DNA of 64,000 nt from Chrysopilus asiliformis (lineage: Eukaryota; Arthropoda; Insecta; Diptera; Rhagionidae), in assembly GCA_964034945.1 (NCBI GenBank), contig OZ035962.1:86468650-86532649 (forward strand). Direction: 5' to 3'. Each line of letters begins with the position of its first letter. Position 1 is the first letter of the stretch. A model generated the notes under the pieces. It was not told where the DNA came from, ran no database searches, and saw only the letters and a program-made list of their open reading frames with translations. Below are positions 29,894 to 44,700 of the stretch, piece after piece. Position numbers and translations under genes: made by a program.

Positions 29894-32800
29894 GTGAGTA
29901 TGCAGTACTAGTAGAAGTTTTTAAAACAATTTTTAAAAAAACTTCATTTTTTTAATTTGATTCTTTTTAGTTATTTTGTATCTGACTAGTACAAAAAAAA
30001 ATTTGAATTGTCTTATTATTTATTTATTTTCAACACTCTATTCTCATTCAGTGCACCTTTAAATGCATTTGTGACCCAATTTTGATTTTTTGAGTAAATA
30101 GCTGGACTACAGTGGACGTATTTGTAAAAAATAAAAATTTTAATTTTTTTTTGTTTTAAATGAATACTAATAGCTTAAACATCATTAATTTGTATAGAGA
30201 GAATCTTTAACCCCCATAGAAAAACACATGTACCGAACGGGTTAATATCAGAATCACATTCGCCGATCCCAAAAATCCCCCGATGAGAGTTTTCCGGAAA
30301 ATTTGAGGAAAAGGATAATAAGTTTATCCTTACAGGACCTTCCCTTATCCTTTCAAGGGCGATGTAAAGAAAATATAGTATTGTCATCGGATTTATGTAT
30401 GTGTGCAAAATTTCAAGTCAATCAGATGAGTAGAACTGGGTCAAAATTAGATTGCCAAATTTGACCCCGACGAACATACAAGAAGACAACAGATAAACAG
30501 GCAACCACACACAAATACAAAGGCAAGCTAAATAAAAGCTTTTAAGTGGCAGTGATGGCTGTCTAGAGCAGCGGTCTGCAGCCATGTGCACCAAGGGCAA
30601 CTTCGAGGCTCAAATTGCCCTTCTATCCATCGATTCTTCATGCTACCCTTTTCATTCTGGCTTGTACGTAAACTGCATACATACGCATATGAACCAAATA
30701 ATCTGTTTCACTTTGCATATAACCCGTTCTGCTTCCACTTGGGCATTTTGCATTTGCTGAGTTCTAAGTGAGGCCATTTATGCGAGAGATTTTTATTAGC
30801 TCAGTTGTCATTAGGACATTGACTGAAGCAGTGGTGTATTTCACACTGCTAAAAATCATGAAAAATTTAACACTGCTGAAAATCATGAAGCGTTCTGTCT
30901 CAAAAGACGACACGACTTTTGGACATGATTGTTTTCTTATTGGGTGTGATAACACAATGCAATGTTTACTATGATTTCAGGAAATTAAAACAATAAAAAA
31001 ATACGATTTAAATAGGCATTTTCAGTCGTTTCATAAAATATCAATTGATCAAATTAATGTTTTTGATTTTATGAAATTATTATTATTTTCCGATTGTAAT
31101 TCGGAAATTTCATATAAAAGTTTTCATTATCAAAACTTTTTTTTAACGTAAAGTAAAACAATTAACAGTGTCAAAACCAAGCATAACGAAAAAGAGATTT
31201 CAACAAAGTTTGAACTTGGCTCGGAGAGTAAGACATATAAACAAGTAAATTGCTTGTCAGTGGTAGTGGATGCCCGAGAACTTTCAAAGCTTTCCTGGCC
31301 CTGGTCTAGAGTAATAAAATCATTTTTGCAAGCATTCTTTGATGTGTGGCAAGTATCTGGTAATATGGGTATTCATGAAACCAAATAAGATGACCGATTG
31401 CGTATTTTTAAGCGGAGAGTTTTATGAACACACTCTTCAACTAATTTGGGTAAATCGATCAAGTGTTCGGCAGTCTTCTCTCAGCAAAGTAGATGTTACA
31501 AACGTTGAGAATTATTGGAAAATAAAATAAATTAAAATATGGAAACCAATTGCACAAAAGGAATTCTTTTTATTGCAGCTGAATTTCATGATTTCTCGAA
31601 ATCTCTGTATTTGACGTTTGCGTAAGTGTACAAGGTTGTTTGCACATCAAAATCATTGTTTGAACTTACCAGAATTTTGACAATTCATTTACGAGGTGGT
31701 CACCTTACGCGGTTCATGCTGTTTGCAAAGCATTTCTGGAATTTCATGATAAGCCATACTATATTAGATATACTTCCAGTGGCAGATACGTGCCGTGGCA
31801 TGGACATACACCATGCCACGGCACGTATCTGCCACTACAAGTATATCTAATATAGTATGGGCATTCAAAAAATTTTCCTGGGTATGGTTCGGATTTGGTT
31901 CAAGGGTAAATTGAATTTTCAGTTTTTGGTTGTTTTTTGTCTCCTAAAATTTCGTAATTTAAGAGATGTTCTGGCATCCCTATCTACGAACCATAAAAAT
32001 AATGGTAAAACATTTTAGATTCAATAGCACTATAAAATTGAAATCAAAATTCATAAATACAAGTGAAAAGAATTAATCTATTTTCAAATATAATAATACA
32101 AACAAAAACCTCAAAATACATCAGATTTATTATGACATATTTTACAATAAAATAAAAGCAAAACAAAAAAAGAACTACAAAACCTTTATGTGAAAATCAA
32201 AATAGCATATTGAAATATTGTATTGAAATTCAAATTCAGATTGAATAAATTCGGTAGATGAATTTATTTAAACTGTGCTAATGTTCAACCGCAAACAAAT
32301 CTCCATTCAAGGATTATGCAGAACTGTCAAAATCCTCATTAAACAACAAAAACTCTCGTGATAATCGTTCAAAAACTGACACGAATTTGTATTCATTTTT
32401 TGTAACAATTTTTCCGCCCTATATTTTATCAATTTTAATTGTGGCCGGCTTTTCACATTTCACTGAATCAATCGGCACGATTCCATTTAAAATGCCGGAT
32501 TTTCTCGAATTATTGGTTATTTTGTAATTTCCGGTTGCAGAGTTTTCTCGGTCATAAAATAATATTTTTTTTAGGGATGGAAATTACGAATATTAAATTA
32601 ATTTTATTGAGTGATTCATGCATTTAGTGATAATGCGGTCGATTGTTCAATTAAGGGATTTTCGACACAATTAGGTTTTTTTCCCATGATTTAATGAAAT
32701 CATTTTCATAATTTAAATGGAGTCATCAACATTGAATTTTAAATTATGGAAAACGAGTAAAAAGCAATTAACCTGATGGATAACATAATTTCTGCTATTG

Positions 32801-35800
32801 AAATCTATGGAAGTTACAATTTAGAATGTGTGGAAAATAGTTTTTGTAATTCCTGGAGTTTTAATCCTGATTTAATGCATTTTTTTTTATAATTCAAACA
32901 GAGTTTTTGCCAAAGTTCACTATGAAAGAAATTCAACGTTTTGTAAAAAATTGGAGACGTGGAATATCTGCAACCAGGGTCGTAACTAGGTGTATCTGGT
33001 CCCTGTTTAGACATTTAATTTTGAGCTCTCCACCAAGATTTTTTAAAGTTATACGGAAAGGCATAAAAAAAAGGTTTTTGTAACCTGACTACGGGGAAAG
33101 CTCTAACAGAAATATTAAAAAGTCATATTGGGCTTGAATCCATGGAGTTTTTTTTAAATATTCAGGGTATTCATGAAACCAGATAAAATGACCGATTGCG
33201 TATTTCTACGCGGAGTATTCCATGAACACACTCTTTAAATATTTTGTGTAAATTAATCAGCTGTTCGGTAGTTTTCTGTGAGCAGCCACAAAATTAAATT
33301 TAATTAAAATCTTGGAACAAATAGCACAAAAGAACACTTTGATTTGACTAGACAGTAGAATATTTTTAGTGGGTTTGAGTAAAATAAATGTTGGATGGTT
33401 TGATTTGGATATTAAAAGTTTTTATTTAGATTGCATTCGTGTTTGCTTGTTTGCCTGTTTGTCTGTCTGTTTTTCTGTCTGTCTGTCAGGGTCAAATCTT
33501 GCAATGCAAATTTGACCCACTTCCACTCATCCGATTGAGCCTGTTCACATTGGTTGAAATAGTCCGCCTAATTCTGACAGAACCTAGCAACATTAGGGCA
33601 AGGTGAGGAAGTGGGGATCAGTCCCACTTCCTCACCTTGCCCTAATGTTGCCAGTTTCTGTCAGAATTAGGCGGACTATTTCAACCAATGTGAACAGGCT
33701 CATTGACTTGAAATTTTACACACATATGAGCCGCTCACTGCAGACTCCGACTAACTCCATAAAACAAAAAGTTGGGAAATGCGATGAAATAATGTGCATT
33801 GTTTTCTAAAATTCTCATTATAATATAAAAATTTTGTCGCTTATATTCAGGAATCCTTATTATTCAGTAAAATTATTATAAATATAAAAAGTTATGACTA
33901 TACGAAGTGCTTTACACTTAATTTTAAGGTTTTTCAAAAGTAGAGTTAGTCGATGTGTGCAGTGAGCGGCTCATATGTAAGTCCGATGACAATACAATAG
34001 TATCACTACTTCGTCCTTGTAAGGACAAGGAAAGGTCCTGCTAGGATGACGTGATTATACTTTTCCTTAAATTTTCCAGAAAAAATTCTCATCTGGGGGT
34101 TTTTGGGGTCGGCAAATCCCACTTTTGAATCACGTGATTATTCTTTTCCGCAATTTTCCGGAGAAAATCTCATCCGGAGGTTTTTGGGGTGAATGAGTCC
34201 GATTTTGGAGTTAAAAAGTCCGTAAGGATCAAGGATATATATTCGAAGGCTAAAAGTATAAACTAGCGTAGCGAAAGACGGGCATTATTTTGGATTTTTA
34301 CTAATAAAATACGAAATTACTAAAACGGTTAAAATAAAAGAAAAAAAAATTGGAAAAAAATTAAAAGCAAAACTTTTATATAAAAAATTGTACTAAAAAG
34401 TGAAAAATAATTTTTTTGGGTGCTGTGTATCAGAAATAAAAGCGAGATAACGCATAAAAAATAAATAAAGTAAATATTCTTGAAAATTTTTATTTTTTTA
34501 GAAAGACCCATGTTTTTAGAAGACGTCATAGGCAGAAATGATTTAACCCTTAAGCTTAATTCAGACTAACGATTGCGATTATGATTGAGCTACCTCGATC
34601 AAAGCATTCATTTTCCTATCGTTTGAAAGCTTTGATTTCATTGGTCGAGAAGCTTCAATAGTAATCGCAGTCGTTAGTCTGAACTGGGCTTTAAGCTAGC
34701 CACGATTGAACTTTTTTGTTCATTACTTCTAGGATTCTTATAATATTTTCATGAAACTCCTAGCCATCTCAAATTAAGCCTAAAAATCTGTACAAATAGG
34801 ATTAAAAAAAATTTGTTTTATACAAATTAAAATCATTCCAAAAAGTTATCATCTCGGTGTGCACCCGGCCTAATATTAAAAAGGTTTTTGCTATTATAAT
34901 CGTTACAAAATCCTAATAATATCCTTTTCTCCTACTACGAAATAACAACTATTTTTAAAAATTAAATTGTATTATTTAAATATTTGAAATGTTCGGCAAC
35001 ACATGAAATAATTAACAGTGAATTACTCTTAAAATTGAAAGCACCATAATATGCAAATCTTACGAGGACCTCCGTAATTACGGCCTAAAGTCATTATTTT
35101 CAATAGCAGTTGAAAATTCGAATATTACTTTGACGACCGAAGGGATATTCGGCAAATATTTCTGTCGTGTACAAAAGATTCAAATGTGTGTTACGTAGAA
35201 GACTAGACTTGAAGTACTTTTAAAACCCACAACATTACATATGCATGCATTAAGGAAAATCATTTTATCAGACTCTAATATACTTTCACATCCAGCACAA
35301 GATTATACGACATTTTAAGCCTTGTGTAGAGCCGTACTTAGTTATTACTGGGCACCAGGACCGATTCTAGATACTTTCTTTGTGTAGTCGAGATATAAAT
35401 TTGCCGCCCCTCTCCAAAGAAAAAAATTGTAATAATTGATTAAAAAACAGAAAAAAAAACATATTAGATGTGATCAATACAAAACTTTCCTCTGCAATAT
35501 TTATTGTCGGAAAAAATATGTAAAAAATACTATTTTTTCAAATATCTCGAGAACTGTTAAAGATGTAATGTTGGAAATTTTAGTTTTCGAGAGATTTTCA
35601 AAAAAACTGCATTGTTTTCAAATATCCTGAGAACCGTTAGAGATACGAAGCGAAAACTTCATCATAACAAGAAATCTGAACAATTTTATTGTAGTTTTTC
35701 GTTTTAATTAGAAACGTTTTTGGTAATTTTCTACGTGCGGTGCATTTTCTTAAACACGTATGCCCACAGAACAATTTTTAATATAGTTTCTTATTTGCAA

Positions 35801-38800
35801 GCTTACTAAAAGGAAAAAAATTACGTTTTGACTTACTCTGAACATTTCAAAAAAAAATTGAGGTGAAATCAAAACACGTTTTACGAGTAAAATTAACAGA
35901 AAAAAATACGCCGCAAGCAAAATTTATGTCAGAAAAATGCACTTTGAGCAAAAATTATTAAAAAACACATCTTAATTCAGCTAGTTGTGGGATGTCACCT
36001 TTCGTACATAATTAAACTCTATATGATAAAAATTTGGGTGTTTTATTGAAATTTACTATCGAAAACTCGAGAACGCAGTGAGGTAGAAACTTTAAATTTA
36101 ACATAGATCCGATTTTTTCAAAAATACTATGTCGGGATAATATAAGCAAAATGGAGGGAGTGGGGATTGCGAGGCTACCTGACATGGAACACCCACGATA
36201 TAATAAACGTTCGAAACATAAATACGTTCGAAACGTGCACGAAAAGAGCAAAAAAATCGCTACGTAAAGAGCGAAATAACCGCAACGGTAAAAATACCAA
36301 TCAACAAAAAAGCACCCCAGGCGAAATCTTTTGAGATACACACGCCGTTTGTGGGAAATTGTGAAAAAAATGCGCCGCGGGCAAAAAAAAAATTGATTTA
36401 CATCAACGTCCAAGTATTTTTTCATATTTAGTGATTGTTTTTCTACTGTTTGATAAATTTTAACACTAGATTACATAATTGTGGGACAAAAGTTTAGGTC
36501 CCGGGACGCCGGGACAACACACCTAAATCAGGGACTGTCTCGTTCATTCCGTGACGTTTGGTCGCCCTACACATAAGGTACATGCCTAGTTACGGGCCTG
36601 GTTTTGAATATAGCTGAACATTAGGGTGGAACTTAAAAACGATTTTTGGAATTTTGTTGTGTAATAGTGTACATTCTTTTCCTTTTTAAATCCAAACAAT
36701 GAAAATATTTTACTTTTAAATTTTAAATGACATTTACCGGTGCCGCAGAGTCTCTCTCTGATTTAAAAAAAATTGAAAAGAACTTTCATAGCATTAAGGC
36801 TATTTTAAGCTAATCAATTACAGCCTTATTAATAAAAAATCCCTAACACGGAGATAACTCATGTGCTAACTAACTCCGAGATAGCAAACTTATACATTAG
36901 TTAACTATTCTTATTAATAAAAAATTTTCCTCCATATAATAGTTAACACGTATTTTATTTAAAAATTTAGCTTAAATACGGCAACCCTTGTGCCGAATTG
37001 TACCAAAAATTACGAAAATCTTTTACATTTGAGTCATATTTGGGTTTTTTAAATCCGTTTCCTTGGAGACGATATTTAAATCGGAGTGAAATTAATGTGT
37101 TTATTTTAATTGTGATTGACTGCAAAGTAATTAAAAATGGAAAATTTAAAAATTGAACGAAAATAATCAGAAAATTGGCGTTCAAGTGATAAGGTAATAT
37201 AATATAACAACATAAATTGCATTTTTATAATGGATCATTGCTTTTTCCGGTCTTTTTTGCAAGAATTATGCGCCATCAAGAGTTATCAACTCCTTAACTC
37301 GAGGAAATCGGTATGTTAGCTAACACAGAGTTAACTAATGTCAGTTAACTCTAAAAAATTTTTATTAATAAGAATTTCGAGTTATCCACTGCGTAAACCA
37401 TTGATAAAAATTAACTAACGTTTATTAATAAGGCTGTTAGTGTATATTATACAATTCCTGTAAGAAAGAGAATACTCTTGTTTGTATCTTATTCAAGAGA
37501 TGGTGCCCCTTCACTTTAGCGATATTTGATCTTGGTTAGCATGACGAGCGCTCTCATTCGGCCTGCTTTACTTGACAAGTGCAAATCATTATAGGTTAGT
37601 GCAAACTAACGCAAACTTGTGTTTCTATCTTTATCAGTTTTTTCAAATGTGACAATGTTTGCTAACGTGCCTCAAACTAGAAACTTGTTAAAGTGTCCTG
37701 TGTTTGGTGCAGCAAAACAATTAACTTTAGATTATCGTGTTTTGCCAACATACGAAGAGGTTATGAAACATTATTTATGGGTTAAGTATAACTTAAAATC
37801 GGACAACTGGAATCGGGAACCTACTGTTTCTGAAATATCGCAAGTTGTTGTTGAAGTAATTAAAAATATATGGCTCAGAGTTTCAATCCCAACGGTTTCT
37901 GAAACACGAATTTTAAAAATGATTAGAGACTATCACGACAAATGTCGAAATTTAAAGAAAAGTATTAAGAGTAGAAAGAATAGTCCCACATTTAAAATCA
38001 AGTTGTAAAGTTTTATGCAATCGGCAAAGAAACTTTTTGATGTAAGCTTCTGTAAGTGCAAATACTGGTCTTTGTGTAAATTTTAAAACAAAAAAGTGGT
38101 ATATTGATTGATGAATCATCATCTAAAGAAGACAGTCCGGAAGATATCGATATTAGCGCTAGTTCTACTGATTCTGAATTTGACAATCAACCGTCTACCT
38201 CTACTAATACCGGAACTGAAAAAAGAAATTGGGCTCAAAAATTTCATCTACCTGCGCTTGCCCTGGCAGTTGATCGAACAGGAGTATCAGACAGAGCAGC
38301 AGCTATTATTGCAAATGCCACAAGTTGATTTTGAGAATTTAAGTACGGACCAGAAGTACTTGTTCGAAATTTGTCAAGCGGTGTCAAGCGGCATATTTTC
38401 CCAAGACTTAGCAAAGAGAAATCCAGGGAAAATCGGCCACTCTCGTTGGTTAACAACAGCCAATAGAATTTTACGTTTATATGTGTCCTGTAAATCTCCT
38501 TCTCAAAATTTGGAGTTTCTTGCCGAATATATGATTAAAATCTATAGTCATATGTGGTTCAATATCAAAGTAAAACCTTCTTGCATGGATGGATCTATTC
38601 ATTTATGGGAAATGATGAAATGTTCTCGGTTTCTAAAAAAAACAGTTCAGAGACATCATCGATCCAGTTATTCAAAGGAACGCTTATTTGGAAATCATGA
38701 AAATATACTTTTGGCAATGATAGCTGATTCCCGGCGACATATTAGAGAACTTGGACTTAAGAGGATAATGGGGGGCTAGATCCAAATCTAATAAATGTGT

Positions 38801-41645
38801 TAGGAGTTTTGAAGTTCCTCCCATTAATTTTGAAGCTTCTGAATATATGGATTTAATAAATTGGAATGATTGTGAATTGACGGAACCTCCTGTGTTGTCG
38901 ACTATATCTGACGAGGAATTGAAAAAAAATTCAAACCGGAGGAACACTTACTTTTCCGCGATTTCCTTGTCATACTCAAGCAGTGGAAAGATGCGTCAAG
39001 ATCGTTATAGAAGCCGCGTCAATCGTGTCCGGATCTGAAGCCAGAGATGGTGTAATCTTGGGAAAGTTGAAGTCTCGCAATGTTATGCCAAAGTTTAACA
39101 CAAAAATCGATTATAAACCCGTAGGTTGAATAGCCAATATGAAAAGGATGGGAGAGAGGGTGGAAGTCGAATCGTAGCCACCTCCTCGTGGTAACTTCTG
39201 GGTAGTATTTGATTAATATAAACAAATATGAGCTAAGAGTTGCGTTTTTTCCTTTTTTAAATTAAATTCTAAAACTTTGACCCTCACGCGGCACCGGAAA
39301 GCAAACGAATTTACATAAAAATTTTTTACTGATAGTTTAAGCATCTGAAAAGGAAAAAACTTTTTACTATTACATGTCAAAATAAAAAAGTTTTTTTTTC
39401 ACCATATAGTTAAGTTCCACCCTACTGAACATGCATGTGGGTTATGTGAATTCTTGGGCAGATCGAATCGAAAGGTAGACAGAAGGTGAATGCTGAGCCA
39501 AGGTATAGTACCTACTTTTAATTACAAATTAACAAACATTTTCAGCAAGGAGCCTCTTGGAAAACTCTCAAACTTTCAGATGATGGTTATCTGGGGAGAG
39601 TTTTTGGGAACATATTCCACCCCTCCAACAATTTTCAACCCAGCAGAAAGTTTTACAAATCGTCGCCCGTCATTTGGGAAAATACGAGTACAATAATTTC
39701 CACATGAGCCGGGCATTTATGTGAGGTTGAAGAACATCCCCTGTTGCTGCGGCTTCTGGCAGTGCTTCTGGCTGTCTTGAAACTTTGCTAAAAATGTAAA
39801 AGGGATATCGTCATTAGACGTAGAAGGACCATCTCTTTTGAAACGATTGCGACAGGCATCGCGGGAACGGAATTGAGATCAGAATCCAAAAACTCTTCCA
39901 GCGGCATTCCCTCATGTTTCAACCCCACATCTAAGATTTCAGCTGTACCCCGAAATTTATGCATATATGAATGTTAAAGGAAATTAACTTTGCCCTAGGA
40001 TGGATTCCTTGCATGGCTTTGACTTGACGTCTCATATATGTACCATGCAAATCCGACTACCACGAATTCCAACCACCGAAAAACATCCCTTATGACCTGA
40101 ACCTATAAACCGCCCCGTAAAACATCACATCGCCCAGAATTCATACAACACCCCCCAAAAAAGTTGCCATCCAAGTATGAAGCTTCATCCGAAAACTGCT
40201 TATACTTTAAGGACTTCCGCTATATTTGCTTTTTATGTTAAGGAAAATCCCTTGGAAGTTTTGTTACAATTAAAACACACACACACACAGATACACATTT
40301 ATCTTTTATTATGCATCCACATATACGTATATCAATTAGTTTCGATGTGTTGCTTTGGAGTGAGTTGAAGGGCTGGTTCGTTTCTGATTATGATTATTCC
40401 CCCACCAGATTTTCCAAAATATATCCCTACGTACGCCCGTATGTGTATGTGTGAGTGTGTTTATTGCATTTTAAATTGACGATTGTGTGTAGGTTAGTAT
40501 ATTGAAATATTTAAAATTAATGAAGTTATTAAAATGTTCGACTCAACTAAACGTAAATTTCTTTCAAGTATTTTCATTATTAATTATGCCATTTTATCAA
40601 TAATTAAATAAGTCAATGTTGATTATATGCATATGCCGTATGTACCAGAAAACGTGTGAAACTTTAATCAAAATAGGCAATATTTTCAGTGCACTTATGC
40701 TAAAATGTTTCCATTTTCATAAAATTCAAATTAGTTTGTAATGGATGTCACATTTTATTATTGAGTATTCTGTGTTAGTTTCATAGTTTTGAAATTCATG
40801 TGAATTTTGAAGTTTTAAGGCCGGAATACAATTGGCCCGACACAACATTTACGGCGATAGATTACGGTCACAATGTCGTCCTCCATATACAATTGCGCAC
40901 ACTTTGTTGTCCTAAACGTCATTTGCTTTTCTTTTGATTTTAACAATGGGACGGTGAGCCACATATAACATTCTTTTGTTACCAATTTAGCCAATGTTAC
41001 CAAATTACCAATTACAAATTAGGAATGTGAATGTAAGCAACACATCATACGAACTATGTTTCCTAATACTTTCTTTAATTTCCCACTGAGTGACGAAATT
41101 TAGATTTTATGACGTCCCCATAAGATTTCATTTTGAATCAACCATGAAATTTTGTCGGCGAGTTGGCCGACAAAAGTTAAATTCGATTCAACTTTTTACG
41201 ACGACAAAGTCGGTCGGATTGATTGTATATTAGAAGCATAGGGTATTATTGGTTTAAAATCTGAAATGTCGCCGTAAATGTTGTGTCGGGTCAATTGTGT
41301 TTTGCACTTTAACCTCGTCTCGATTAGATATAAATTGCAATGTTTTTGATGGCATGCCGTTAAAATGTTTTGCCGAAAAAATGTTTCCATCCGTCCACAT
41401 TTCCCGGAGAACGTCCTCTAACCGGGAACGTGCGGAGAGGTTTGTTGAGTGGGTCCGAGCTTTTAAACGTCGAAACAGTTTCCCGGAGAAACTTCGAAAC
41501 TCTCAAAACTAAGTTTTGGTATTTGGTACAAGATAAGAATTAGGGGACGATATAAAATACTATTGAAAAACGTGTGGTTCTGGAGTAAATCACAAAAAAT
41601 AAAAATGGCATTTTTTAAAAGCCGCCATATTGGTCACTTCCGGAC

Positions 41646-41703
<58 letters not shown>

Positions 41704-44700
41704 ATCTCCGCACTACAACCGTTTTCCGGTCTTGGCCTGCCGCAATGTCTCTCGCCAGAGGTCCCGGTCACGCGCCGATGTCCTCCAGTTTTGCATCCCA
41801 ATTTTCTTCGCGATCTACGGCAACGACCCAGGCAACGAACTTCCGGTCAACCCAGGCAACGAACTTCCGGTCTAAATTATCCCATTTCAGGACCAAATAT
41901 GCCTGAAAAATGTCATATCTGTAGCTTCAATCGGGCTAGAGAAAATTTGGTACACAGACTGACAAACAGAAAAATAATATTGTAATAACGGTTGCGATTA
42001 ACCATCGGAAATGTTTTTTTTGGAAAAATTAAGAGGCTCAAAGTTTTCATTAACGAAAATGTAGCATAAGAAGGTTAAAAGTTATTTACAAAAAAGTGTT
42101 ATTCGTTTATTTAATGTTAAATCGTAATTAATTGCCACCTCCATCCAGACTCAGTACCACAATGAATAATGAACTTAAAGTTAATTGACAATCAGAGCAA
42201 AATTTCCTTTTCACACTGGAAAAACGAATTTCCCAGGAAACGATGCATTTTCCATCTTATTATCACCATTTGGAGATATTTTCTTCATTCATTCGCCCTT
42301 TTACTTTTACTTTGTTTCCCTCTGGGCGAAATTTTTTTTATGTTTCTGTTAACAAATGTAATTAACCCTTTCCTTTGTTGTTTTGTTTCATCAATTGTTC
42401 AATTTGCAGCATCGTATAACTCAATTTGGGCCTTTTATCTGTTGAAATGAAGTCAAGTTGAGTCGGCCATAAATCTAAGCCTTCTAATTATAAAAAGGAA
42501 CAAAACAATGAATGGAAGGAAAAAGGATTCTGTATCCTGAGAATCCTTCACTTGGATTATGCCCCTATAAACAATAGACGTGGATTTTAAAACCGATCGA
42601 AAAGGATATCTCGTCGTCACAAGTTCTTGCTGGGGATCAACCCCTGCGAACGAGTGAAAAGAACCCATCAACCCCCATAATCACTACTTGCACAATGAAC
42701 ACTTCCGTATCAAGTGGAAAACATTCTGCAAACAACGGACGGAAAATGCGTGCAAAAACCCAAAAGACAAAAGAAGGAAAAACACTTTAAAGCACTAAAA
42801 ATTAAGCGAGCGGCCAGCCAACCACCCCCAAACACTATTACCAAGACCATCAGCCAACTTAACAGGATTGAACGGATGACCAACAAAAAAAAAACTCTAC
42901 CCGGTCCTCATTAATCCATTTTAGAATTTTACATCGTCCTCTTCCGCAAAGCCCGTAGGTGACAGCCCCAAGATGAGGGTCGGTCGAACGCTGGCTACAA
43001 GTAAGAAAAAGTGTTTCAAACATGATCCCTCTTTATTCCAATTTCCTGCTTTTCAGCCCTTACTTCAAACGCAGAGGAAAAACCGAGAGATGTAGGAAAA
43101 ACCAGCAAAAACTACGGACGAAAAAGGACTTTTAAAAAAAAAAAAAAGTGGCCTAACCGTTGGTCGGTAAATGAACTTTTCAAGAAGTAATGAGAAGATT
43201 GCAAATAACGAGTACTCTCGTTTCATGTCTAAATACCGGTTAAGGGAAACCAAATTAATCCGATTTACCAATTTATGGTCAATGATGTTATCTACAACAA
43301 ATAATGAGGTCATTGGATATTGAAAACAGCAATCTGGATACGACAGGGGGTTGCTATTTCACTAGTTATGAAAAATTTAAGAACCTGGAAGATGTGCTTT
43401 TAATGTGGTTAGGTTTGAGCGATTGTATTGGATTATGATGTATGGGTTTTTTAATTTGGTTTAGGAATACTTAGAAAAACAAATAAATAGGTCAATTATT
43501 GCGAATAATGAATTAAACATTTAAAGAATTTTAATTTGGCAATTCCTGATAAAAAAAACAGGGTTTCGCAACAAGGATTTTTGGGGGCCAAATGTTAAAC
43601 TTGGAATTATGCGGCGAGGCGCAGGGAAGATTAGAGCTTATACCTGATAAAAACACCGTATATGAAATTTTAGCTAATATTGACTACCAGTTGGTAACTA
43701 TCCTAATGTCAACTAGGCATTAAGCATGGCCTGATTTAATTTAACATCCTGATGTTTTTTTTTTATTATATGACATTCAACAAATAAGATAATTTAAAAA
43801 AAAATCAAGAGAAAGTCATTTCCCATTTCTGTAAAATTTTTGCCTGTAGTTTTTTATCGCTGTTTTTCAAGAACCCAGCAATTATACTTCTCCATACATC
43901 AAGTAATGAAAGCGGTCAAATTTGAAAAGCGAAAAGTTAAAAAAATTCTATGGGTTCTTGTTCCAGTTTCAAGAGAGTTCATTATGGAACAAAAGCTGCT
44001 GGTAATTTAAACGTGTTTTAATAAAAACACGCACTCACCCGGCGCTTTGTTTCTGTTTTGTATAAAGTAGAGTTAAGTATCGTATTTTGTTAGTCAAGAA
44101 AATATGGGAATCTATGACCAGGTACTCATAAATTTTTCAGCACTTCGAATAGATGACGCGTCAGGTTACAACCCTTCCACTCAACGAATCCGGACGGCTG
44201 CTACCCTCTTATTTTCGGTTATTCATTATTTATGATTATTATTACGCATTCACCCAACTCTAAAGAATCAAAAGCACGTTTACATTCCGTTCTGTTTACA
44301 TTTTTATGTGTAGACCTGATATGTTACGTTCAAAATGTGTATATGTTTAAAATATATGGTTATGCGTATCGTTTATGCTACATGCATAAAGTAGGAAATT
44401 GGTAAAGAGTAAAAGCCCAGAAAACTAGAAAACTCGTAGCGGACGAAATGTAAATTGTATTAATAGTTGTTTTAAATGTTGAGATGATTTTAGATCACTA
44501 AATCTTGTTTGCCATTCTTTTACTTCCAAGCCGATTTGCCCGAAATTTGGGTCCGAGAAAATGTGGTTGGAAACACAATGATTTTGCCAGAAAAAGCTAT
44601 ATTTATAGGTAATTTCTTGACAATAAAAGTAGTATATATTATTATAGTACAAGTATATACTTTTTATACTCTATATGAGAATATTAGATTTCGTATATCG

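Larger units (their letters stand above)
33420..34260. repeat. R1 interspersed repeat copy (reverse), interrupted by two MITEs
   Basis: Runs in reverse orientation from the 'gtttgcctgtttgtctgtct' head through 'gacccacttccactcatccg', 'aagtccgatgacaatacaat' to 'tatatattcgaag'. It is interrupted at 33537-33701 and 33728-33972 by fold-back elements, both with clean target duplications. Confidence 0.8.
32975..36600. mobile_element. Candidate large element with CAGGGTCGTAACTAGG inverted ends
   Basis: CAGGGTCGTAACTAGG at the left and the complement of CAGGCCCGTAACTAGG at the right share 13 of 16 positions, in hAT style. No matching 8-bp duplication was found, and the interior is a mixture of R1 copies and MITEs, so this could be two unrelated solo ends. 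Confidence 0.4.
36622..39424 (+). mobile_element. 2.8 kb DNA transposon of an unnamed family, 8-bp TSD CTGAACAT
   Basis: Ends TAGGGTGGAACTT and complement are flanked by CTGAACAT on both sides (36614-36621, 39425-39432). Inside are broken reading frames of one protein. A Harbinger-type MITE is nested at 36821-37436. An 8-bp target would fit hAT or P-type elements, but the encoded protein does not show their familiar motifs, so the superfamily is left open. Confidence 0.85.

Noticed and set aside
36012..36425. 137-residue minus-strand ORF
   Set aside because: Composition reflects AT-rich repeat sequence; no motif, no signal peptide and no homologous reading frame elsewhere.
41563..41985. 140-residue ORF with a Ser-Leu run
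   Set aside because: The run is a CT microsatellite and the rest is repeat-derived with no domain or splice context.
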